A stretch of DNA of 64,000 nucleotides. Source: Eretmocerus hayati. Its lineage: Eukaryota > Arthropoda > Insecta > Hymenoptera > Aphelinidae. The notes below the pieces were generated by a model that was not told where the DNA came from, made no database searches, and saw only the letters and a list, made by a program, of their open reading frames with translations. The position numbers and the translations under genes are program-made. The stretch lies in contig CM056741.1 in NCBI GenBank assembly GCA_029851415.1, positions 83,652,282 through 83,716,281 of the forward strand, given 5' to 3'. Positions 1-14,430 of this stretch are shown here, one piece after another. Within the stretch, counting starts at the first letter, position 1, and the number at the start of each line of letters is the position of its first letter.

Positions 1-2849
1 GAAAAACGAAGCTTTTCGACGATAATGGGGGGAAATTCGGAGTTTTACCCTATCAGCAATGACTGGAATACCTCCTCATATTATGTAAGAATATCTCAGG
101 AGTATTTTTTACTGCCTGGATCACCCTCGATCATTGATCTAAGCCAATATTCGCGTCGATCCGAGAGTCGATAGAATGGAAAAACGAAGCTTTTCGACGA
201 TCTTAGGGGGAATTTCGGAGTTGTACCCTTTCGGCAATGAGTGGGATATCTTCCCATATTGTGCATCTATACCTAAGGAGTATTTTGGACTGCCTAGATC
301 ACCCTCTATCATTGATCTGAGCCAATATTCGCGACGATCCGAGAGTCGCTAGAATGGAAAAACGAAGCTTTTCGACGATATTGGGGGGAAATTCGGAGTT
401 GTACCCTACCAGCAATGTCGAGGATATCTCCCTATATTGTGCAACTATACCTGAGGAGTGTTTTGGACCGCCTAGATCATCCTCGATCATTGATCTAAGC
501 CAATATTCGCGTCGATCCGAGAGTCGCTAGAATGGAAAAACCAAGCTTTTCGACGATCTTAGGGGGAATTTCGGAGTTGTACCCTATCGGCATTGAGTGG
601 GATATCTTCCCATATTGTGCATCTATAGCTAAGGAGTATTATGGACTGCCTAGATGACCCTCGATCATTGACCTGAGCCAATATTCGCGTCGATCCGAGA
701 GTCTTTCAAATGGCAAAACGAAGCTTTTCGACGATAATGGGGGGGAATTCGGAGTTGTACCCTATCAGCAATGACTGGAAAACCTCCTCATATTGTGTAA
801 GAATACCTCAGGAGTATTTTGGACTGCCTAGATCACCCTCGATCATCGATCTAAGCCAATATTCGCGTCGATCCGAGAGTCGCTAAAATGGAAAAACAAA
901 GCCTTTCGACGATATTGTGGGGAAATTCGGAGTTGTACCCTATCAGCGAAGTCTGGGATATCTTTCTATATTGAGCAACTATACCTGAGGAGTGTTTTGG
1001 ACCGGCTAGATCACCCTCGATCATCGATCTAAGCCAATATTCGCGTCGATCCGAGAGTTGCTAAAATGGAAAAACGAAGCTTTTCGACGATCTTAGGGGG
1101 AATTTCGGAGTTGTACCCTATCAGCAATGCTTGGAATATCTCCTCATATTGTGTAAGAATACCTCAGGAGTATTTTGGACTGCCTAGATTACCATCGACC
1201 ATTGATCTAAGCCAATTAACGCGTCGATCCGAGAGTCGCTAGAATGGAAAAACGAACTTTTCGACGATCCTGGGGGAGAATTCGGAGTTGTACCCTATCA
1301 GTAATGAGCGGGATATCTTCCCATCCTGTGCAACTATACCTGAGGAGTATTTTGGACTGCATAGATCACCCTCGATCGTTCTTCTAAGCCAATATTCGCG
1401 TCGATCCGAGAGTCGCTAAAATGGAAAAACGAACCTTTTCGACGATCTTAGGGGGAATGCCGGAGTTGTACCCTACCAGCAATGTCGAGGATATCTCCCT
1501 TTATTGTGCAACTATACCTGAGGAGTGTTTTGGACTGCCGAGATCACCCTCGATCATTGATCTAAGCCAATATTCGCGTCGATCCGAGAGTCACTAGAAT
1601 GGAAAAACGAAGCTTTTCGACGATATTGGGGGGAAATTCGGAGTTGTACCCTACCAGCAATGTCGAGGATATCTCCCTATATTGTGCAACTATACCTGAG
1701 GAGTATTTTGGACTGCCTAGATCACCCTCGATCATTGATCAAAGCCAATATTCGCGTTGATCCGAGAGTCGCTAAAATGGAAAAACGAAGCTTTTCGACG
1801 ATAATGGGGGGAAATTCGGAGTTTTACCCTATCAGCAATGACTGGAATACCTCCTCATATTGTGTAAGAATACCTCAGGAGTATTTTTTACTGCCTAGAT
1901 CACCCTCGATCATTGATCTAAGCCAATATTCGCGTCGATCCGAGAGTCGCTAGAATGGAAAAACGAAGCTTTTCGACGATCTTAGGGGGAATTTCGGAGT
2001 TGTACCCTATCGGCATTGAGTGGGATATCTTCCCATATTGTGCATCTATAGCTAAGGAGTATTATGGACTGCCTAGATGACCCTCGATCATTGACCTGAG
2101 CCAATATTCGCGTCGATCCGAGAGTCTTTCAAATGGCAAAACGAAGCTTTTCGACGATAATGGGGGGGAATTCGGAGTTGTACCCTATCAGCAATGACTG
2201 GAAAACCTCCTCATATTGTGTAAGAATACCTCAGGAGTATTTTGGACTGCCTAGATCACCCTCGATCATCGATCTAAGCCAATATTCGCGTCGATCCGAG
2301 AGTCGCTAAAATGGAAAAACAAAGCCTTTCGACGATATTGTGGGGAAATTCGGAGTTGTACCCTATCAGCGAAGTCTGGGATATCTTTCTATATTGAGCA
2401 ACTATACCTGAGGAGTGTTTTGGACCGGCTAGATCACCCTCGATCATCGATCTAAGCCAATATTCGCGTCGATCCGAGAGTTGCTAAAATGGAAAAACGA
2501 AGCTTTTCGACGATCTTAGGGGGAATTTCGGAGTTGTACCCTATCAGCAATGCTTGGAATATCTCCTCATATTGTGTAACTATACCTCAGGAGTATTTTG
2601 GACTGCCTAGATTACCATCGACCATTGATCTAAGCCAATTAACGCGTCGATCCGAGAGTCGCTAGAATGGAAAAACGAACTTTTCGACGATCCTGGGGGA
2701 GAATTCGGAGTTGTACCCTATCAGTAATGAGCGGGATATCTTCCCATCCTGTGCAACTATACCTGAGGAGTACTTTGGACTGCATAGATCACCCTCGATC
2801 GTTCTTCTAAGCCAATATTCGCGTTGATCCGAGAGTCGCTAAAATGGAA

Positions 2850-5800
2850 AAACGAAGCTTTTCGACGATAATGGGGGGAAATTCGGAGTTTTACCCTATC
2901 AGCAATGACTGGAATACCTCCTCATATTGTGTAAGAATACCTCAGGAGTATTTTTTACTGCCTAGATCACCCTCGATCATTGATCTAAGCCAATATTCGC
3001 GTCGATCCGAGAGTCGCTAGAATGGAAAAACGAAGCTTTTCGACGATCTTAGGGGGAATTTCGGAGTTGTACCCTATCGGCACTGAGTGGGATATCTTCC
3101 CATATTGTGCATCTATAGCTAAGGAGTATTTTGGACTGCCTAGATCACCCTCGATCATTGACCTGAGCCAATATTCGCGTCGATCCGAGAGTCTTTCAAA
3201 TGGCAAAACGAAGCTTTTCGACGATAATGGGGGGGGGGGAATTCGGAGTTGTACCCTATCAGCAATGACTGGAAAACCTCCTCATATTGTGTAAGAATAC
3301 CTCAGGAGTATTTTGGACTGCCTAGATCACCCTCGATCATCGATCTAAGCCAATATTCGCGTCGATCCGAGAGTCGCTAAAATGGAAAAACAAAGCCTTT
3401 CGACGATATTGTGGGGAAATTCGGAGTTGTACCCTATCAGCGAAGTCTGGGATATCTTCCTATATTGTGCAACTATACCTGAGGAGTGTTTTGGACCGGC
3501 TAGATCACCCTCGATCATCGATCTAAGCCAATATTCGCGTCGATCCGAGAGTTGCTCAAATGGAAAAACGAAGCTTTTCGACGATCTTAGGGGGAATTTC
3601 GGAGTTGTACCCTATCAGCAATGCTTGGAATATCTCCTCATATTGTGTAACTATACCTCAGGAGTATTTTGGACTGCCTAGATTACCATCGACCATTGAT
3701 CTAAGCCAATTAACGCGTCGATCCGAGAGTCGCTAGAATGGAAAAACGAACTTTTCGACGATCCTGGGGGAGAATTCGGAGTTGTACCCTATCAGTAATG
3801 AGCGGGATATCTTCCCATCCTGTGCAACTATACCTGAGGAGTATTTTGGACTGCATAGATCACCCTCGATCGTTCTTCTAAGCCAATATTCGCGTCGATC
3901 CGAGAGTCGCTAAAATGGAAAAACGAACCTTTTCGACGATCTTAGGGGGAATGCCGGAGTTGTACCCTACCAGCAATGTCGAGGATATCTCCCTTTATTG
4001 TGCAACTATACCTGAGGAGTGTTTTGGACTGCCGAGATCACCCTCGATCATTGATCTAAGCCAATATTCGCGTCGATCCGAGAGTCACTAGAATGGAAAA
4101 ACGAAGCTTTTCGACGATATTGGGGGGAAATTCGGAGTTGTACCCTACCAGCAATGTCGAGGATATCTCCCTATATTGTGCAACTATACCTGAGGAGTAT
4201 TTTGGACTGCCTAGATCACCCTCGATCATTGATCAAAGCCAATATTCGCGTTGATCCGAGAGTCGCTAAAATGGAAAAACGAAGCTTTTCGACGATAATG
4301 GGGGGAAATTCGGAGTTTTACCCTATCAGCAATGACTGGAATACCTCCTCATATTGTGTAAGAATACCTCAGGAGTATTTTTTACTGCCTAGATCACCCT
4401 CGATCATTGATCTAAGCCAATATTCGCGTCGATCCGAGAGTCGCTAGAATGGAAAAACGAAGCTTTTCGACGATCTTAGGGGGAATTTCGGAGTTGTACC
4501 CTATCGGCACTGAGTGGGATATCTTCCCATATTGTGCATCTATAGCTAAGGAGTATTTTGGACTGCCTAGATCACCCTCGATCATTGACCTGAGCCAATA
4601 TTCGCGTCGATCCGAGAGTCTTTCAAATGGCAAAACGAAGCTTTTCGACGATAATGGGGGGGGGGGGGAATTCGGAGTTGTACCCTATCAGCAATGACTG
4701 GAAAACCTCCTCATATTGTGTAAGAATACCTCAGGAGTATTTTGGACTGCCTAGATCACCCTCGATCATCGATCTAAGCCAATATTCGCGTCGATCCGAG
4801 AGTCGCTAAAATGGAAAAACAAAGCCTTTCGACGATATTGTGGGGAAATTCGGAGTTGTACCCTATCAGCGAAGTCTGGGATATCTTCCTATATTGTGCA
4901 ACTATACCTGAGGAGTGTTTTGGACCGGCTAGATCACCCTCGATCATCGATCTAAGCCAATATTCGCGTCGATCCGAGAGTTGCTCAAATGGAAAAACGA
5001 AGCTTTTCGACGATCTTAGGGGGAATTTCGGAGTTGTACCCTATCAGCAATGCTTGGAATATCTCCTCATATTGTGTAACTATACCTCAGGAGTATTTTG
5101 GACTGCCTAGATTACCATCGACCATTGATCTAAGCCAATTAACGCGTCGATCCGAGAGTCGCTAGAATGGAAAAACGAACTTTTCGACGATCCTGGGGGA
5201 GAATTCGGAGTTGTACCCTATCAGTAATGAGCGGGATATCTTCCCATCCTGTGCAACTATACCTGAGGAGTATTTTGGACTGCATAGATCACCCTCGATC
5301 GTTCTTCTAAGCCAATATTCGCGTCGATCCGAGAGTCGCTAAAATGGAAAAACGAACCTTTTCGACGATCTTAGGGGGAATGCCGGAGTTGTACCCTACC
5401 AGCAATGTCGAGGATATCTCCCTTTATTGTGCAACTATACCTGAGGAGTGTTTTGGACTGCCGAGATCACCCTCGATCATTGATCTAAGCCAATATTCGC
5501 GTCGATCCGAGAGTCACTAGAATGGAAAAACGAAGCTTTTCGACGATATTGGGGGGAAATTCGGAGTTGTACCCTACCAGCAATGTCGAGGATATCTCCC
5601 TATATTGTGCAACTATACCTGAGGAGTATTTTGGACTGCCTAGATCACCCTCGATCATTGATCAAAGCCAATATTCGCGTTGATCCGAGAGTCGCTAAAA
5701 TGGAAAAACGAAGCTTTTCGACGATAATGGGGGGAAATTCGGAGTTTTACCCTATCAGCAATGACTGGAATACCTCCTCATATTGTGTAAGAATACCTCA

Positions 5801-7050
5801 GGAGTATTTTTTACTGCCTAGATCACCCTCGATCATTGATCTAAGCCAATATTCGCGTCGATCCGAGAGTCGCTAGAATGGAAAAACGAAGCTTTTCGAC
5901 GATCTTAGGGGGAATTTCGGAGTTGTACCCTATCGGCACTGAGTGGGATATCTTCCCATATTGTGCATCTATAGCTAAGGAGTATTTTGGACTGCCTAGA
6001 TCACCCTCGATCATTGACCTGAGCCAATATTCGCGTCGATCCGAGAGTCTTTCAAATGGCAAAACGAAGCTTTTCGACGATAATGGGGGGGGGGGGGAAT
6101 TCGGAGTTGTACCCTATCAGCAATGACTGGAAAACCTCCTCATATTGTGTAAGAATACCTCAGGAGTATTTTGGACTGCCTAGATCACCCTCGATCATCG
6201 ATCTAAGCCAATATTCGCGTCGATCCGAGAGTCGCTAAAATGGAAAAACAAAGCCTTTCGACGATATTGTGGGGAAATTCGGAGTTGTACCCTATCAGCG
6301 AAGTCTGGGATATCTTCCTATATTGTGCAACTATACCTGAGGAGTGTTTTGGACCGGCTAGATCACCCTCGATCATCGATCTAAGCCAATATTCGCGTCG
6401 ATCCGAGAGTTGCTCAAATGGAAAAACGAAGCTTTTCGACGATCTTAGGGGGAATTTCGGAGTTGTACCCTATCAGCAATGCTTGGAATATCTCCTCATA
6501 TTGTGTAACTATACCTCAGGAGTATTTTGGACTGCCTAGATTACCATCGACCATTGATCTAAGCCAATTAACGCGTCGATCCGAGAGTCGCTAGAATGGA
6601 AAAACGAACTTTTCGACGATCCTGGGGGAGAATTCGGAGTTGTACCCTATCAGTAATGAGCGGGATATCTTCCCATCCTGTGCAACTATACCTGAGGAGT
6701 ATTTTGGACTGCATAGATCACCCTCGATCGTTCTTCTAAGCCAATATTCGCGTCGATCCGAGAGACGCTAAAATGGAAAAACGAACCTTTTCGACGATCT
6801 TAGGGGGAATGCCGGAGTTGTACCCTACCAGCAATGTCGAGGATATCTCCCTATATTGTGCAACTATACCTGAGGAGTGTTTTGGACTGCCGAGATCACC
6901 CTCGATCATTGATCTAAGCCAATATTCGCGTCGATCCGAGAGTCACTAGAATGGAAAAACGAAGCTTTTCGACGATATTGGGGGGAAATTCGGAGTTGTA
7001 CCCTACCAGCAATGTCGAGGATATCTCCCTATATTGTGCAACTATACCTG
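2850..7050 (+). repeat. Triplicated 8-monomer higher-order unit, about 1,429 bp
   Basis: Three consecutive copies have exactly corresponding marks at 3,022/4,449/5,878 and 3,382/4,811/6,240. The same unit is present once at 20.2-21.6 kb and once at 29.8-31.2 kb. The first two copies are almost identical apart from the length of a G-run (11 against 13). The third diverges near 7,050, where the unit ending GTTTTGGACCGCC replaces the one ending TATTTTGGACTGCC. Confidence 0.9.
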
Positions 7051-10000
7051 AGGAGTGTTTTGGACCGCCTAGATCACCCTCTATCATTGATCTGAGCCAA
7101 TATTCGCGTCGATCCGAGAGTCGCTAGAATGGAAAAACGAAGCTTTTCGACGATATTGGGGGGAAATTCGGAGTTGTACCCTGCCAGCAATGTCGAGGAT
7201 ATCTCCCTATATTGTGCAACTATACCTGAGGAGTGTTTTGGACCGCCTAGATCATCCTCGATCATTGATCTAAGCCAATATTCGCGTTGATCCGAGAGTC
7301 GCTAAAATGGAAAAACGAAGCTTTTCGACGATAATGGGGGGAAATTCGGAGTTTTACCCTATCAGCAATGACTGGAATACCTCCTCATATTGTGTAACTA
7401 TACCTCAGGAGTATTTTGGACTGCCTAGATTACCATCGACCATTGATCTAAGCCAATTAACGCGTCGATCCGAGAGTCGCTAGAATGGGAAAACGAAGCT
7501 TTTCGACGAGCTTAGGGGGAATTTCGGAGTTGTACCCTATCGGCATTGAGTGGGATATCTTCCCATATTGTGCATCCATAGCTAAGGAGTATTTTGGACT
7601 GCCTAGATCACCCTCGATCATTGATCTGAGCCAATATTCGCGTCGATCCGAGAGTCTTTCAAATGGCAAAACGAAGCTTTTCGACGATAATGGGGGGGGG
7701 GGGGGAATTCGGAGTTTTACCCTATCAGCAATGACTGGAATACCTCCTCATATTGTGTAAGAATACCTCAGGAGTATTTTTTACTGCCTAGATCACCCTC
7801 GATCATTGATCTAAGCCAATATTCGCGTCGATCCGAGAGTCGCTAGAATGGAAAAACGAAGCTTTTCGACGATCTTAGGGGGAATTTCGGAGTTGTACCC
7901 TTTCGGCAATGAGTGGGATATCTTCCCATATTGTGCATCTATACCTAAGGAGTATTTTGGACTGCCTAGATCACCCTCTATCATTGATCTGAGCCAATAT
8001 TCGCGTCGATCCGAGAGTCGCTAGAATGGAAAAACGAAGCTTTTCGACGATATTGGGGGGAAATTCGGAGTTGTACCCTACCAGCAATGTCGAGGATATC
8101 TCCCTATATTGTGCAACTATACCTGAGGAGTGTTTTGGACCGCCTAGATCATCCTCGATCATTGATCTAAGCCAATATTCGCGTCGATCCGAGAGTCGCT
8201 AGAATGGAAAAACGAAGCTTTTCGACGATCTTAGGGGGAATTTCGGAGTTGTACCCTATCGGCATTGAGTGGGATATCTTCCCATATTGTGCATCTATAG
8301 CTAAGGAGTATTATGGACTGCCTAGATCACCCTCGATCATTGACCTGAGCCAATATTCGCGTCGATCCGAGAGTCTTTCAAATGGCAAAACGAAGCTTTT
8401 CGACGATAATGGGGGGGAATTCGGAGTTGTACCCTATCAGCAATGACTGGAAAACCTCCTCATATTGTGTAAGAATACCTCAGGAGTATTTTGGACTGCC
8501 TAGATCACCCTCGATCATCGATCTAAGCCAATATTCGCGTCGATCCGAGAGTCGCTAAAATGGAAAAACAAAGCCTTTCGACGATATTGTGGGGAAATTC
8601 GGAGTTGTACCCTATCAGCGAAGTCTGGGATATCTTTCTATATTGAGCAACTATACCTGAGGAGTGTTTTGGACCGGCTAGATCACCCTCGATCATCGAT
8701 CTAAGCCAATATTCGCGTCGATCCGAGAGTTGCTAAAATGGAAAAACGAAGCTTTTCGACGATCTTAGGGGGAATTTCGGAGTTGTACCCTATCAGCAAT
8801 GCTTGGAATATCTCCTCATATTGTGTAACTATACCTCAGGAGTATTTTGGACTGCCTAGATTACCATCGACCATTGATCTAAGCCAATTAACGCGTCGAT
8901 CCGAGAGTCGCTAGAATGGAAAAACGAACTTTTCGACGATCCTGGGGGAGAATTCGGAGTTGTACCCTATCAGTAATGAGCGGGATATCTTCCCATCCTG
9001 TGCAACTATACCTGAGGAGTATTTTGGACTGCATAGATCACCCTCGATCGTTCTTCTAAGCCAATATTCGCGTCGATCCGAGAGTCTTTCAAATGGCAAA
9101 ACGAAGCTTTTCGACGATAATGGGGGGGAATTCGGAGTTGTACCCTATCAGCAATGACTGGAAAACCTCCTCATATTGTGTAAGAATACCTCAGGAGTAT
9201 TTTGGACTGCCTAGATCACCCTCGATCATTGATCAAAGCCAATATTCGCGTTGATCCGAGAGTCGCTAGAATGGAAAAACGAAGCTTTTCGACGATATTG
9301 GGGGGAAATTCGGAGTTGTACCCTACCAGCAATGTCGAGGATATCTCCCTATATTGTGCAACTATACCTGAGGAGTATTTTGGACTGCCTAGATCACCCT
9401 CGATCATTGATCAAAGCCAATATTCGCGTTGATCCGAGAGTCGCTAAAATGGAAAAACGAAGCTTTTCGACGATAATGGGGGGAAATTCGGAGTTTTACC
9501 CTATCAGCAATGACTGGAATACCTCCTCATATTGTGTAAGAATACCTCAGGAGTATTTTTCACTGCCTAGATCACCCTCGATCATTGATCTAAGCCAATA
9601 TTCGCGTCGATCCGAGAGTCGCTAGAATGGAAAAACGAAGCTTTTCGACGATCTTAGGGGGAATTTCGGAGTTGTACCCTATCGGCATTGAGTGGGATAT
9701 CTTCCCATATTGTGCATCTATAGCTAAGGAGTATTTTGGACTGCCTAGATCACCCTCGATCATTGACCTGAGCCAATATTCGCGTCGATCCGAGAGTCTT
9801 TCAAATGGCAAAACGAAGCTTTTCGACGATAATGGGGGGGAATTCGGAGTTGTACCCTATCAGCAATGACTGGAAAACCTCCTCATATTGTGTAAGAATA
9901 CCTCAGGAGTATTTTGGACTGCCTAGATCACCCTCGATCATCGATCTAAGCCAATATTCGCGTCGATCCGAGAGTCGCTAAAATGGAAAAAACAAAGCCT

Positions 10001-10817
10001 TTCGACGATATTGTGGGGAAATTCGGAGTTGTACCCTATCAGCGAAGTCTGGGATATCTTCCTATATTGTGCAACTATACCTGAGGAGTGTTTTGGACCG
10101 GCTAGATCACCCTCGAACATCGATCTAAGCCAATATTCGCGTCGATCCGAGAGTTGCTCAAATGGAAAAACGAAGCTTTTCGACGATCTTAGGGGGAATT
10201 TCGGAGTTGTACCCTATCAGCAATGCTTGGAATATCTCCTCATATTGTGTAACTATACCTCAGGAGTATTTTGGACTGCCTAGATTACCATCGACCATTG
10301 ATCTAAGCCAATGACCGCGTCGATCCGAGAGTCGCTAGAATGGAAAAACGATTTTTTCGACGATCCTGGGGGAGAATTCGGAGTTGTACCCTATCAGTAA
10401 TGAGCGGGATATCTTCCCATCCTGTGCAACTATACCTGAGGAGTATTTTGGACTGCCTAGATCACCCTCGATCATTGATCTAAGCCAATATTCGCGTCGA
10501 TCCGAGAGTCGCTAGAATGGAAAAACGAAGCTTTTCGACGATCTTAGGGGGAATTTCGGAGTTGTACCCTATCGGCATTGAGTGGGATATCTTCCCATAT
10601 TGTGCATCTATAGCTAAGGAGTATTTTGGACTGCCTAGATCACCCTCGATCATTGACCTGAGCCAATATTCGCGTCGATCCGAGAGTCTTTCAAATGGCA
10701 AAACGAAGCTTTTCGACGATAATGGGGGGGAATTCGGAGTTGTACCCTATCAGCAATGACTGGAAAACCTCCTCATATTGTGTAAGAATACCTCAGGAGT
10801 ATTTTGGACTGCCTAGA

Positions 10818-13800
10818 TCACCCTCGATCATTGATCAAAGCCAATATTCGCGTTGATCCGAGAGTCGCTAGAATGGAAAAACGAAGCCTTTCGACGATCT
10901 TAGGGGGAATTTCGGAGTTGTACCCTATCGGCATTGAGTGGGATATCTTCCCATATTGTGCATCTATAGCTAAGGAGTATTTTGGACTGCCTAGATTACC
11001 CTCGATCATTGATCTGAGCCAATATTCGCGTCGATCCGAGAGTCGCTCAAATGGCAAAACGAAGCTTCTCGACGATAATGGGGGGAAATTCGGAGTTATA
11101 CCCTATCAGCAATGAGCGGGATATCTTCCCATCCTGTGCAACTATACCTGAAGAGTATTTTGAACTGCCTAGATCACCCTCGATCGTTGATCCAAGCCAA
11201 TATTCGCGTCGATCCGAGAGTCGCTAAAATGGAAAAACGAACCTTTTCGACGATCTTAGGGGGAATTACGGAGTTGTACCCTATCAGCATTGTTTGGAAT
11301 ATCTCCTCATATTGTGTAACTATACCTCAGGAGTATTTTGGACTGCCCAATTACCATCGACCATTGATCTAAGCCAATATTCGCGTCGATCCGAGAGTCG
11401 CTAAAATGGAAAAACAAAGCTTTTCGACGATATTGTGGGGAAATTCGGAGTTGTACCCTATCAGAGAAGTCTGGGATATCTTCCTATATTGTGCAACTAT
11501 ACCTGAGGAGTGTTTTGGACCGGCTAGATCACCCTCGATCATCGATCTAAGCCAATATTCGCGTCGATCCGAGAGTTGCTGAAATGGAAAAACGAAGCTT
11601 TTCGACGATCTTAGGGGGAATTTCGGAGTTGTACCCTATCAGCAATGCTTGGAATATCTCCTCATATTGTGTAACTATACCTCAGGAGTATTTTGGACTG
11701 CCTAGATTACCATCGACCATTGATCTAAGCCAATTAACGCGTCGATCCGAGAGTCGCTAGAATGGAAAAACGAACTTTCCGACGATCCTGGGGGAGAATT
11801 CGGAGTTGTACCCTATCAGTAATGAGCGGGATATCTTCCCATCCTGTGCAACTATACCTGAGGAGTATTTTGGACTGCATAGATCACCCTCGATCGTTCT
11901 TCTAAGCCAATATTCGCGTCGATCTGAGAGTCGCTAAAATGGAAAAACGAACCTTTTCGACGATCTTAGGGGGAATGCCGGAGTTGTACCCTACCAGCAA
12001 TGTCGAGGACATCTCCCTATATTGTGCAACTATACCTGAGGAGTGTTTTAGACTGCCTAGATCACCCTCGATCATTGATCAAAGCCAATATTCGCGTTGA
12101 TCCGAGAGTCGCTAAAATGGAAACCCGAAGCTTTTCGACGATCTTAGGGGGAATTTCGGAGTTGTACCCTATCGGCATTGAGTGGGATATCTTCCCATAT
12201 TGTGCATCTATACCTGAGGAGTATTTTGGACTGCCTAGATCACCCTCGATCATTGATCTGAGCCAATATTCGCGTCGATCCGAGAGTCGCTCAAATGGCA
12301 AAACGAAGCTTTTCGACGATAATGGGGGGAAATTCGGAGTTATACCCTACCAGCAATGTCGAGGATATCTCCCTATATTGTGCAACTATACCTGAGGAGT
12401 GTTTCGGACCGCCTAGATCATCCTCGATCATTGATCTAAGCCAATATCCGCGTCGATCCGAGAGTCGCTCAAATGGCAAAACGAAGCTTTTCGACGATAA
12501 TGGGGGGAAATTCGGAGTTATACCCTACCAGCAATGTCGAGGATATCTCCCTATATTGTGCAACTATACCTGAGGAGTGTTTTGGACCGCCTAGATCATC
12601 CTCGATCATTGATCTAAGCCAATATTCGCGTGGATCCGAGAGTCGCTAAAATGGAAAAACGAAACTTTTCGACGATCTTAGGGGGAATTTCGGAGTTGTA
12701 CCCTATCAGCAATGAGTGGGATATCTCCCCATATTGTGCAACTTTACCTTAGGAGTACTTTGGACTGCCGAGATCACCCTCGATCATTGATCTAAGCCAA
12801 TATTCGCGTCGATCCGAGAGTCACTAGAATGGAAAAACGAAGCTTTTCGACGATATTGGGGGGAGATTCGGAGTTGTACCCTACCAGCAATGTCGAGGAC
12901 ATCTCCCTATATTGTGCAACTATACCTGAGGAGTATTTTGGACTGCCTAGATCACCCTCGATCATTGATCAAAGCCAATATTCGCGTTGATCCGAGAGTC
13001 GCTAGAATGGAAAAACGAAGCCTTTCGACGATCTTAGGGGGAATTTCGGAGTTGTACCCTATCGGCATTGAGTGGGATATCTTCCCATATTGTGCATCTA
13101 TAGCTAAGGAGTATTTTGGACTGCCTAGATTACCCTCGATCATTGATCTGAGCCAATATTCGCGTCGATCCGAGAGTCGCTCAAATGGCAAAACGAAGCT
13201 TCTCGACGATAATGGGGGGAAATTCGGAGTTATACCCTAGCAGCAATGAGCGGGATATCTTCCCATCCTGTGCAACTATACCTGAAGAGTATTTTGAACT
13301 GCCTAGATCACCCTCGATCGTTGATCCAAGCCAATATTCGCGTCGATCCGAGAGTCGCTAAAATGGAAAAACGAACCTTTTCGACGATCTTAGGGGGAAT
13401 TACGGAGTTGTACCCTATCAGCATTGTTTGGAATATCTCCTCATATTGTGTAACTATACCTCAGGAGTATTTTGGACTGCCCAATTACCATCGACCATTG
13501 ATCTAAGCCAATATTCGCGTCGATCCGAGAGTCGCTAAAATGGAAAAACAAAGCTTTTCGACGATATTGTGGGGAAATTCGGAGTTGTACCCTATCAGCG
13601 AAGTCTGGGATATCTCCCTATATTGTGCAACTATACCTGAGGAGTGTTTTGGACCGGCTAGATCACCCTCGATCATCGATCTAAGCCAATATTCGCGTCG
13701 ATCCGAGAGTTGCTAAAATGGAAAAACGAAGCTTTTCGACGATCTTAGGGGGAATTTCGGAGTTGTACCCTATCAGCGAAGTCTGGGATATCTCCCTATA

Positions 13801-14430
13801 TTGTGCAACTATACCTGAGGAGTGTTTTGGACTGCCTAGATCACCCTCGATCATTGATCAAAGCCAATATTCGCGTTGATCCGAGAGTCGCTAGAATGGA
13901 AAAACGAAGCCTTTCGACGATCTTAGGGGGAATTTCGGAGTTGTACCCTATCGGCATTGAGTGGGATATCTTCCCATATTGTGCATCTATAGCTAAGGAG
14001 TATTTTGGACTGCCTAGATTACCCTCGATCATTGATCTGAGCCAATATTCGCGTCGATCCGAGAGTCGCTCAAATGGCAAAACGAAGCTTCTCGACGATA
14101 ATGGGGGGAAATTCGGAGTTATACCCTAGCAGCAATGAGCGGGATATCCTCCCATCCTGTGCAACTATACCTGAAGAGTATTTTGAACTGCCTAGATCAC
14201 CCTCGATCGTTGATCCAAGCCAATATTCGCGTTGATCCGAGAGTCGCTAGAATGGAAAAACGAAGCCTTTCGACGATCTTAGGGGGAATTTCGGAGTTGT
14301 ACCCTATCGGCATTGAGTGGGATATCTTCCCATATTGTGCATCTATAGCTAAGGAGTATTTTGGACTGCCGAGATCACCCTCGATCATTGATCTAAGCCA
14401 ATATTCGCGTCGATCCGAGAGTCACTAGAA
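10818..14430 (+). repeat. 12-monomer and 5-monomer local duplications
   Basis: The block around 10,818-11,570 recurs 2,134 bp later (12 units) at 12,952-13,706, and its first part again 889 bp later (5 units) at 13,841-14,230. A rare unit with GAATTACGG and the shortened GACTGCCCAATTACC marks the copies and is also seen once at about 24,640-24,735. Confidence 0.85.
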
